Assembly (NCBI GenBank): GCA_026394935.1
Contig: JAPLZR010000086.1
Coordinates: 1-5,020 of the forward strand
Length of the DNA stretch: 5,020 bases
Reading direction: 5' to 3'
From: Candidatus Woesearchaeota archaeon
GTDB lineage: Archaea; Nanobdellota; Nanobdellia; Woesearchaeales; ARS49
The number at the start of each line of letters is the position of its first letter. Within the stretch, counting starts at the first letter, position 1. Below the pieces are notes generated by a model, which made no database searches, had not been told where the DNA came from, and saw only the letters and a list, made by a program, of their open reading frames with translations. Both the position numbers and the translations under genes were made by a program. Below are positions 1-4,572 of the stretch, piece by piece.

Positions 1-273
1 GTTAACATTTCTCAGGAGGATTTGACTGGCTTGAGCATTTCTATCAGCGAGGCTTTGCAGTCTTTGCCTAAAAAAGCAGGGTTGATTTTTGATTCTTTTT
101 CCACTTTGACGGTAAAGCACGATTCAAAGATGGTGGCTAAATTTGCGCGTTTCTTGTTCCAGCATTTGCAGGCTTGGGAAACCGATGCAGTGATTATTGT
201 TGCAAAGGAAGGCATAGATGCTGAACTGCTTGCTGTTTTGAAGCAGTCTGCTGATAAGGTTGAGGAAAAGTAA
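1..273 (+). CDS. RecA/RAD55-like ATPase-type protein, C-terminal fragment (5' partial)
   Basis: The frame is open from base 1 to a TAA at 271-273, giving 90 residues with no start in the window; the gene begins upstream. The visible part has a hydrophobic strand ending in Asp-Ser (GLIFDSFSTL, residues 27-36), which looks like a Walker B strand. A helix follows (KMVAKFARFLFQHL, 43-56), then a second strand (DAVIIVAKE, 62-70) and an acidic helix (IDAELLAVLKQSADKV, 72-87). This order resembles the end of archaeal KaiC/RAD55-like or DUF7504/DUF835-type proteins, where 'hDShSTL' is followed by a helix and a short strand. The Walker A part would lie upstream and is not visible, so ATP binding is an inference from family resemblance. 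The pgk promoter overlaps its stop codon. Alternative: an inactive relative of this fold used in signalling. The reading frame is secure, the family is moderate. Confidence 0.6.
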   Translation, partial: VNISQEDLTGLSISISEALQSLPKKAGLIFDSFSTLTVKHDSKMVAKFARFLFQHLQAWETDAVIIVAKEGIDAELLAVLKQSADKVEEK

Positions 274-281
274 TTTAAATC
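266..281 (+). promoter_or_regulatory. BRE/TATA promoter of pgk (leaderless)
   Basis: An AAAAG stretch at 266-270 is followed by TAATTTAAAT at 271-280, a typical archaeal BRE plus TATA box. The box centre is about 26 nt upstream of the ATG at 302, the usual distance from TATA to transcription start, so the mRNA probably starts at or next to the start codon. No Shine-Dalgarno sequence lies between the box and the ATG. The box overlaps the stop codon of the upstream gene. Confidence 0.6.
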
Positions 282-301
282 AGTTCTGTTATCTTACTGT
301 T

Positions 302-1444
302 ATGCGTTTGCTTAAAGAGGCTGATGTTGCTGGAAAGATTGTTATTGTGCGTGTTGACTTTAATGTCCCTTTAAAGGATGGAAAAATAACAGATGACAAG
401 CGCATCCGTGCAGTTCTTCCAACCATTGAATACTTGAGGAAGAAGAAGGCCAGGATTGTTCTTATTTCTCATTTGGGCAGGCCTGATGGCAAAGTGGCTG
501 ATGATTTGCGTCTTGCTCCTGTTGCTGACCGTCTATCAAAACTTTTGAAGTATCCTGTTCATTATGAGCCTGACTGTATTGGTTCTGATGTTGAATTTGC
601 TGTTCGCGGCTTGCACGAAAGTGATGTTTTGCTTTTGGAAAATCTGCGTTTTTATCCTGAGGAGGAGGCTGATGATGCTGGTTTTGCTCAGAAGCTTGCT
701 GTGCTGGCAGAGGTTTATGTGAATGATGCTTTTGCTGTTTCTCATCGTGCTCACGCGAGTGTTCACGCTATTGCTAAATTTCTTCCATCATATGCGGGCT
801 TCCTGCTGGAAAAAGAAGTTAAGATGCTTTCCAGTTTGTTAAAGTCTCCAAAGCATCCTTTTATCGCTATTATGGGCGGTGCAAAGGTCAGTGATAAGAT
901 TGGCGTGATTGAGAGCTTGCTGAAAAAGGTTGATGCGGTCCTGATTGGCGGTGCTATGATGTTTACTTTTTATAAAGCGTTGAATTATGAGGTTGGAAAG
1001 TCTAAGTTTGAGGCTGACAAAATCGCATTGGCAAAATCTTTGTTGAAAAACAGTAATAAAAAAATTGTCCTGCCGACTGATGTTGTTCTTTCAGACAAGC
1101 GGGTTGTTCCTGCTGATAAGATGCCCAAAAATTCCGCCGGTTTTGACATTGGTCCTGAGACTCGGGCTATTTATGCTGAGATGATTAAAGAAGCTAAGAC
1201 TGTTTTCTGGAATGGTCCTATGGGCTTGTTTGAGCAAAAGCCGTTTGATAGGGGTACTTTGGCTGTTGCAAAGGCGATGTCTGAGTGCAGGGGTGTTACT
1301 GTTGTTGGTGGCGGTGATAGTGTTTCCGCTATCGAGAAAGCAAATCTGGAAAAGAAGTTTTCTCACGTCAGCACTGGTGGCGGCGCTAGTTTGGAGTTTT
1401 TGGAAGGGAAGAAATTGCCTGGAATTGATGTTTTAGAGCACTAA
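302..1444 (+). CDS. pgk: Phosphoglycerate kinase, bacterial type
   Basis: Cytosolic glycolysis/gluconeogenesis enzyme that transfers phosphate between 1,3-bisphosphoglycerate and ADP to give 3-phosphoglycerate and ATP. The protein has 380 residues, slightly short for the family. The N-terminal 3-phosphoglycerate domain has RVDFNVPL (17-24; D19, N21), R34, SHLGRPDG (56-63; H57, R60), LENLRF (R116) and NDAF..SHRAH (R149). The C-terminal nucleotide domain has GGAKVSDKIGV (192-202; K195, K199), GGAMMFTF (216-223), NGPMGLFE (304-311), VVGGGDS (334-340) and STGGGASLEFLEG (357-369). All expected catalytic and binding residues are present. Wording such as GGAMMFTF and FLEGKKLPGI fits bacterial rather than classical euryarchaeal enzymes. 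I chose ATG 302 over an upstream in-frame start at 260, because the protein then begins where the family does and lies at leaderless distance from the TATA box. Its 3' end overlaps the convergent gene by 12 bp. Confidence 0.97.
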   Translation: MRLLKEADVAGKIVIVRVDFNVPLKDGKITDDKRIRAVLPTIEYLRKKKARIVLISHLGRPDGKVADDLRLAPVADRLSKLLKYPVHYEPDCIGSDVEFAVRGLHESDVLLLENLRFYPEEEADDAGFAQKLAVLAEVYVNDAFAVSHRAHASVHAIAKFLPSYAGFLLEKEVKMLSSLLKSPKHPFIAIMGGAKVSDKIGVIESLLKKVDAVLIGGAMMFTFYKALNYEVGKSKFEADKIALAKSLLKNSNKKIVLPTDVVLSDKRVVPADKMPKNSAGFDIGPETRAIYAEMIKEAKTVFWNGPMGLFEQKPFDRGTLAVAKAMSECRGVTVVGGGDSVSAIEKANLEKKFSHVSTGGGASLEFLEGKKLPGIDVLEH

Positions 1445-2611
1445 TGTTATTTTGAATGTCACGAGTTCTCTTTTGAGTTCTTCTTTTGTTTCTTCGTCTG
1501 TTGGTATTTTTAGTTTTGCTATTGTTTTTTCGAGCTGTTCTATTTCGGTGTTTGCTGTTTTTATGTCTTCTGCGTACTGGGTGTATTCTTTCATTATTGG
1601 TCTTTCTGCTACGTCTCCTTGTATGTCTGCTTCTCTTTTTTTGGCTTTTGCGTATCTGTGTATCATTGCTCCCAGTCTTTCTTTGGTCAGTTGTTTTATC
1701 GCTTCGAGTGTTTTTTGTGTTTTTTCCGGTTTTAGCTCGAGTTCTCCGCTTGTTACTGCTTTCGCGATGTCTTCTTTGTGTTTTAGTATTCCAAGAGAAT
1801 AATCTTTTATCAGCGCTTCAAGCGGGTTTTCCGCGTATTTTGCTATTTTTTCGTTTTTTATTTTGTGCGCGTATTTTTTGATTGCGTCTGACAATGCAAG
1901 GAACAGTCCTGTTATGTCTTGTTCTGCTTCTTGTCTTTCTTTTGCCGAGCTTATTATGTCGTCTTTCACCTGCGCATATTCTGGTTTTTTGGTGAATTCT
2001 TCTTTTTCTTTTTTGAGCGTGTCTCTTTTGTTTATCAGCTGCTGCAATTGTGTCTGGAATTCTGCCTGTTGTTTTTCTGTTGTTTCCTTCTCGTTCTTGA
2101 TATCCTCTATTTTCTGTATCAAATCCCCTGTTTTTTTTATTGTGTCTTTTTGCGCCTGTGTCTTCTTTATGTCTACTATTTTTTCCTCAATCGATGCCAT
2201 CGCGCTTCTTAATTTTTTTACTTCTTCTCCGAAGAATTCCAGCAGTATTGTTGCTGGTCTTGCAACGTTTTGCGCGTATTGGTGGAACAGCAGGTCTATT
2301 TGGCTGATGTCTGGTCCGTCTTTTGGTATGAAAATGTTTTCAATGAATTTGTTTGTCAGCCTGATGAATTGTTCTCTGTTGCCCTGCATGAAGTGTTTTG
2401 CTCTTTCTGGTATGTTCGGGTTTCTTAGTTCTGCTTTTTCAAGTTTGGCGATTGCTTCTTTTACGTTTCTTAGAAGTTCTGGCAGTGCCTGCTGTCCCGT
2501 GTTTATGGCTTGCTGTTGTTCTTTCTCTGCAGTCTCCTGTTCCTCTTTCAGCCAGCTGCTTACCTCTTCCAGGCTCTTCTTTTTGAAGAATAGTTTTTTG
2601 AACCAGTCCAT
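1433..2611 (-). CDS. Hypothetical coiled-coil protein, 392 residues
   Basis: I do not recognise this gene. It is a charged, Lys/Glu/Gln-rich, largely helical protein with no signal peptide or membrane segment, so it is probably cytosolic. It opens with a basic-aromatic patch (MDWFKKLFFKKK, 1-12) that could form a short amphipathic, membrane-touching helix. A Gln/Glu-rich helix follows at 14-60. A more mixed, possibly globular helical part lies at about 65-130 (PERAKHFMQGNREQF at 68-82). The main coiled-coil stretch is about 127-235, a second helical part 236-325, and a short coiled coil 341-385. The start ATG at 2609-2611 lies at leaderless distance from the TATA box at 2635-2642. The gene is divergent from rnp4 and convergent with pgk, overlapping it by 12 bp. 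Long antisense frames inside it are artefacts of its Lys/Glu composition. A role as a scaffold or cell-architecture protein would be speculation. The coding call is firm, the function is unknown. Confidence 0.85.
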   Translation of the reverse strand: MDWFKKLFFKKKSLEEVSSWLKEEQETAEKEQQQAINTGQQALPELLRNVKEAIAKLEKAELRNPNIPERAKHFMQGNREQFIRLTNKFIENIFIPKDGPDISQIDLLFHQYAQNVARPATILLEFFGEEVKKLRSAMASIEEKIVDIKKTQAQKDTIKKTGDLIQKIEDIKNEKETTEKQQAEFQTQLQQLINKRDTLKKEKEEFTKKPEYAQVKDDIISSAKERQEAEQDITGLFLALSDAIKKYAHKIKNEKIAKYAENPLEALIKDYSLGILKHKEDIAKAVTSGELELKPEKTQKTLEAIKQLTKERLGAMIHRYAKAKKREADIQGDVAERPIMKEYTQYAEDIKTANTEIEQLEKTIAKLKIPTDEETKEELKRELVTFKITLVL

Positions 2612-2628
2612 AATAATTATTTCATTAC

Positions 2629-2648
2629 CAAATGTTTATATAGTTTTA
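2629..2648. promoter_or_regulatory. Shared divergent TATA box between coiled-coil gene and rnp4
   Basis: TTTATATA at 2635-2642 matches the archaeal TATA consensus on the plus strand, and reads TATATAAA on the minus strand. It is flanked by CCAAATG (2628-2634) for plus-strand reading and by AATAAAAC (2650-2643 on the minus strand) for minus-strand reading, both plausible BREs. The box centre, 2638.5, is exactly 27.5 nt from the GTG at 2666 and 27.5 nt from the ATG base at 2611. Both genes lack a Shine-Dalgarno sequence in the gap, so both look leaderless. Whether one box serves both directions is inferred from geometry. Confidence 0.6.
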
Positions 2649-2665
2649 TTCTCTGCAGTAGCGAT

Positions 2666-2935
2666 GTGAAGCCCAAGGCGTCTGCCAAAGAGGTTGCGGC
2701 ATTATTTGAGCAGGCTGTGATGCATCCTGATGCAAGGAAGCTTATAACTGCTGCGCGGAAGCTTGCTGCCAGGTCGAGAACGAAAATTCCTGTGCAGTGG
2801 CGCGGGCGTTTTTGCAGGAAGTGCAATGTGGTTTTGGTGCCTGGGAGAAACTGCCGCATTCGCAATAAAAACGCAATGGTTGTTTCGACGTGCCTGGAGT
2901 GCGGGAATATTCGGCGTTTGAACAAAAAGAGGTGA
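2666..2935 (+). CDS. rnp4: Ribonuclease P protein component 4 (Rpp21/Rpr2 zinc-ribbon family)
   Basis: Protein subunit of archaeal RNase P, the ribonucleoprotein that removes 5' leaders from pre-tRNAs; in known archaea this subunit pairs with Rnp1 (Rpp29) on the RNA specificity domain. The 89-residue protein is short but complete. Its N-terminal helical part (3-38) ends in a basic run (ARKLAARSRTKIP, 30-42). A zinc ribbon follows: FCRKC (C50, C53), LVPGRNCRIR (57-66) and TCLECG (C76, C79), then a basic tail (RRLNKKR). The two Cys pairs and the VPG.N.R.R core are the family signature. The start is GTG at 2666; the ATG at 2664 runs straight into TGA. It is the first gene of a plus-strand operon, 4 nt before the secreted-protein gene. 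It has its own TATA box at leaderless distance. Confidence 0.92.
   Translation: MKPKASAKEVAALFEQAVMHPDARKLITAARKLAARSRTKIPVQWRGRFCRKCNVVLVPGRNCRIRNKNAMVVSTCLECGNIRRLNKKR
2929..2935 (+). promoter_or_regulatory. Ribosome binding site of the Ig-like protein gene
   Basis: GAGGTGA matches the archaeal anti-Shine-Dalgarno sequence (16S end ATCACCTCC). It lies within the last codons and stop of rnp4, 4 nt before the GTG at 2940. It supports the GTG start over the ATG at 2967 and indicates co-transcription with rnp4. Confidence 0.65.
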
Positions 2936-2939
2936 CTGT

Positions 2940-3281
2940 GTGAAGGAACTGTGGTGTTTTGTGTTAATGATGTTACTGCTTGGCGTTTTTGCCTGTTTTG
3001 CATCTATGACTCCTACTGGTGCTTTTATTGCCAATCTGCCTCCCAGATGGGATTATCCTGCTGATGAGTTTTCTTACGATGAATCTTTCAGTCTTGATTT
3101 GAATTCTGCTTTTTTTGACTCTGATGCTGATCCTTTGTCGTTCAGTGTTTCCCCTTCTGAAGGCTTGACTGCTGGTTTGTATGATGGCGTTCTGGTAATC
3201 TTAGGTGAGGGTCAGGTTGTTGTGACTGCAAGCGATGGTCATAGTGTTGTTTCAAAGACGATAAGAATTGTCAAGAAATGA
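2940..3281 (+). CDS. Small secreted or membrane-tethered Ig/cadherin-like domain protein
   Basis: A 113-residue protein. An N-terminal signal or anchor segment (hydrophobic core about 4-21, CFVLMMLLLGVFACFAS) precedes a single domain at about 35-112 that looks like a beta-sandwich. Signs of the domain are the lead-in ANLPPRWDYPADEFSYDES (31-49), alternating SFSLDLNSAFF (49-59), an acidic turn DSDADPLSFSV (60-70) and a final strand pair VVVTASDG..VVSKTIRIV. The 'FsDpDgDpLtys...vtAtDG' pattern is typical of Ig-like/cadherin-like repeats in archaeal surface proteins, and the Asp-rich turn may bind calcium. The Cys at 19 could act as a lipid-attachment site, but Phe before Ala-Cys is a poor lipobox. 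There is only one domain and no C-terminal anchor. The start is GTG 2940, supported by GAGGTGA; ATG 2967 is the alternative. It lies 4 nt after rnp4, with no obvious functional link. It ends 2 nt before the end of a convergent gene. Confidence 0.75.
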   Translation: MKELWCFVLMMLLLGVFACFASMTPTGAFIANLPPRWDYPADEFSYDESFSLDLNSAFFDSDADPLSFSVSPSEGLTAGLYDGVLVILGEGQVVVTASDGHSVVSKTIRIVKK

Positions 3282-3283
3282 AA

Positions 3284-3592
3284 TTAGCTTTTTGTTTTTT
3301 TCAGGTGTTCTTTCTGCAGTAACAGCATGTAAATGAACGTGCAGATTATTATTAGCTCAAAGAATCCGTTTATGTGTACTGGCACGTTTATAACATCAAG
3401 TTGTCTTAAAACTGTTAATCCTTCTTCAACAATGTATATCGTCACTGCAAAGAATATGATTTTCCAGGGAAGCAGGTATACTCTTTTGTCTCTTATTGGT
3501 GTTGAGAGTAGTTTGAGGAATAGGAATATTATTATTATTACAAATCCCAGGTTGTAAATGGGTGCTACTTGTGAAAGGCTTTCTGCTATCAT
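3284..3592 (-). CDS. Small three-helix membrane protein, second of a paralogous pair
   Basis: Unrecognised 102-residue integral membrane protein. Helices are predicted by eye at about 10-30 (IYNLGFVIIIIFLFLKLL), 43-65 and 75-93, with a Lys-rich C-terminal tail (EHLKKTKS). Helix 2 carries a Glu-Glu pair (E56, E57), unusual in a hydrophobic segment. It aligns without gaps to the upstream gene's product, sharing R37, Y39, L40, W43, K44, A49, E56, E57, L62 and P71. The start ATG at 3592 overlaps the previous stop as ATGA, so translation is probably coupled, and GGGGGTG lies 6 nt upstream. It ends 2 nt from the convergent surface-protein gene. Acidic residues in the membrane could serve ion or proton handling, or pair the two proteins; that is inference only. 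Confidence 0.82.
   Translation of the reverse strand: MIAESLSQVAPIYNLGFVIIIIFLFLKLLSTPIRDKRVYLLPWKIIFFAVTIYIVEEGLTVLRQLDVINVPVHINGFFELIIICTFIYMLLLQKEHLKKTKS
3288..3301 (+). terminator. T-rich archaeal-style terminator after the rnp4 operon
   Basis: CTTTTTGTTTTTTT begins 7 nt after the TGA at 3279-3281. Archaeal RNA polymerase commonly terminates at such T-runs without a hairpin. It lies inside the 3' end of the convergent gene, where it also encodes the Lys-rich tail KKTKS, so its role as a terminator is inferred. Confidence 0.45.
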
Positions 3593-3894
3593 TCATGGCA
3601 CCCCCTTGTGATGTCTATTTGTCTTATTAGGGCTGCGATGAAGAATACTAGTACGAAACTTACCATGACGTGTGTTATCCACGGGTTGCTGTATATTCCG
3701 AATATTTTCAAGGCGCCTATTATTTCTTCAATTGCGAATAAGACGAGTGCGATTAGCAGAGGTTTCCATGCTGCCAGGTATTTGCGCTGTGAAGTTGCGC
3801 CGAACATGCTTAATGCGATTAATCCGGCTATTATGCTTAGAAATACAACTGAAAGTGTAGTTATTCCATATACCCAGTCGTATATCGTAAGCAT
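3589..3894 (-). CDS. Small three-helix membrane protein, first of a paralogous pair
   Basis: Unrecognised 101-residue integral membrane protein and first gene of the minus-strand operon. Helices by eye lie at about 8-30 (YGITTLSVVFLSIIAGLIAL), 44-66 and 72-90, joined by a basic loop (TSQRKYLAAWK, 34-44). Helix 2 holds E56-E57 (FAIEEIIGAL). The basic loop and the positive tail (RQIDITRG) might allow a topology guess, but the evidence is weak. Equivalent residues W43-K44 and E56-E57 sit at the same positions as in the downstream gene, so the pair arose by tandem duplication. The start ATG at 3894 has GAGGTGA 3 nt upstream, and a TATA box at 3930-3937 fits a leader of about 12 nt. Possible roles include a heterodimeric transporter or sensor partner; nothing in the sequence decides between them. 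Confidence 0.85.
   Translation of the reverse strand: MLTIYDWVYGITTLSVVFLSIIAGLIALSMFGATSQRKYLAAWKPLLIALVLFAIEEIIGALKIFGIYSNPWITHVMVSFVLVFFIAALIRQIDITRGCHE
3599..3605 (-). promoter_or_regulatory. Ribosome binding site of the second membrane paralog
   Basis: GGGGGTG on the minus strand, 6 nt before the ATG at 3592 and inside the end of the upstream gene. Together with the ATGA overlap it supports independent re-initiation at this start. Confidence 0.5.
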
Positions 3895-3896
3895 TC

Positions 3897-3943
3897 TTCA
3901 CCTCTTTACTGCTTTTGTTGAATTGAGTATATTTAAAGCTTTC
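3897..3943 (-). promoter_or_regulatory. BRE/TATA promoter and ribosome site of the membrane-pair operon
   Basis: On the minus strand GAAAGC (3943-3938) precedes TTTAAATA (3937-3930), a full TTTAWATA consensus. Transcription should start near 3906, leaving a leader of about 12 nt. That leader contains GAGGTGA (3904-3898) just before the ATG at 3894. Unlike the other promoters in the window, this one gives a leadered mRNA. Confidence 0.62.
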
Positions 3944-3956
3944 GCACGGCAGTATT

Positions 3957-3973
3957 GCAAAAGTTTTTAAATT
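3957..3973 (+). promoter_or_regulatory. BRE/TATA promoter of the YjdF-like gene (leaderless)
   Basis: GCAAAAG (3957-3963) followed by TTTTTAAATT (3964-3973) closely resembles the pgk promoter (AAAAG then TAATTTAAAT). The BRE/TATA junction lies 31 nt from the ATG at 3994, so the transcript probably begins at the start codon. The gap contains no Shine-Dalgarno sequence. Confidence 0.6.
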
Positions 3974-3993
3974 ATGGGCTCGTAAAAAATTTC

Positions 3994-4572
3994 ATGAATA
4001 GAAAATGTCTTGCGGTTATGTCTTTGTTGATGACTATTATCCTTATTGGTTCTACAATTCTTTTTTGGCAGAGCAAAAATGTCGAGTTTATTTACTACAA
4101 TATTTTGTTTTTCATTATTCTATTGTTTATTGTTACTACAAATCGCAGACTCCATCTTGGCGTTCCTGTTTTGCTGGCGCTTTCATTGCTGGTGGTTATG
4201 CATTTGTCAGGCGGCCTGATACCTATTAATGGCGCTCGTTTGTATGACCTTTCTTTCGGTCCTTTGCCTTTTGACAAGATTCATCATTTTGTGCTAGGCT
4301 CGGTTTTTGCGTTTTTGACTGCCAGTCTTTTTATTGATACGCTCGAGTGGAAGGTTAAAAAGCCGAGATTGTTTTTCTTTTTTGTTATTCTTGCAGCTCT
4401 TGGTTTTGGCGCTTTGGTTGAGATTTTGGAGTTTGTCGGCTTTGCAGTATTCCATTCTCCCGGAGTGGGTGATTATGTAAATAATGCCACTGATCTTGTT
4501 GCTGACTTGTTTGGTGCAGCTTTTGGTGCAATGATTATGTTGTTGATTAAAAATGGAAAAAATTTACGATAA
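3994..4572 (+). CDS. YjdF/DUF2238-like (VanZ-like) integral membrane protein
   Basis: A 192-residue protein with about six helices by eye: 5-24, 31-48, 54-72, 96-113, 126-150 and 166-186. The C-terminal half carries the pattern that suggests the family: DKIHHFVLGSVFAF (94-107), ALVEILEF (140-147) and a loop GVGDYVNNATDLVADLFGA (157-175) with conserved-looking Asp residues. In DUF2238/YjdF proteins a 'D..HF..G', an 'EhhEw' and a 'D..nn..Dh..n..Ga' motif occur in this order, so I assign it there with moderate confidence. The biochemical function of the family is not established. I chose ATG 3994 over an in-frame TTG at 3955, because the TTG lies upstream of the TATA box and the ATG is at leaderless distance. 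It is the first gene of an operon with a methyltransferase gene that overlaps its last 20 nt. Confidence 0.8.
   Translation: MNRKCLAVMSLLMTIILIGSTILFWQSKNVEFIYYNILFFIILLFIVTTNRRLHLGVPVLLALSLLVVMHLSGGLIPINGARLYDLSFGPLPFDKIHHFVLGSVFAFLTASLFIDTLEWKVKKPRLFFFFVILAALGFGALVEILEFVGFAVFHSPGVGDYVNNATDLVADLFGAAFGAMIMLLIKNGKNLR

Noticed and set aside
260..301. Upstream in-frame start that would add 14 residues to Pgk
   Set aside because: The added residues do not resemble the Pgk N-terminus, and the start at 260 lies upstream of the TATA box.
1452..1881. Two further plus-strand frames (1452-1802, 1486-1881) with hydrophobic, membrane-like translations
   Set aside because: They overlap each other and the real minus-strand gene. 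The hydrophobicity comes from T-rich antisense of Lys/Glu codons, and neither has a promoter or ribosome site.
1863..2669. Long plus-strand open frame of 268 codons opposite the coiled-coil gene
   Set aside because: Its product is Ser/Phe/Cys-rich with no recognisable domain, as expected from the complement of Lys/Glu-rich codons. The minus-strand gene has a promoter and a sensible protein.
2617..3034. Two minus-strand frames (2617-3003, 2702-3034) opposite rnp4
   Set aside because: The plus strand encodes a clear RNase P zinc ribbon with two Cys pairs. The antisense products look random and lack start signals.
3529..3541. ATT triplet run, possible microsatellite
   Set aside because: It is only about four units and encodes the run of Ile residues in helix 1 of the membrane protein, so codon and residue choice explain it.
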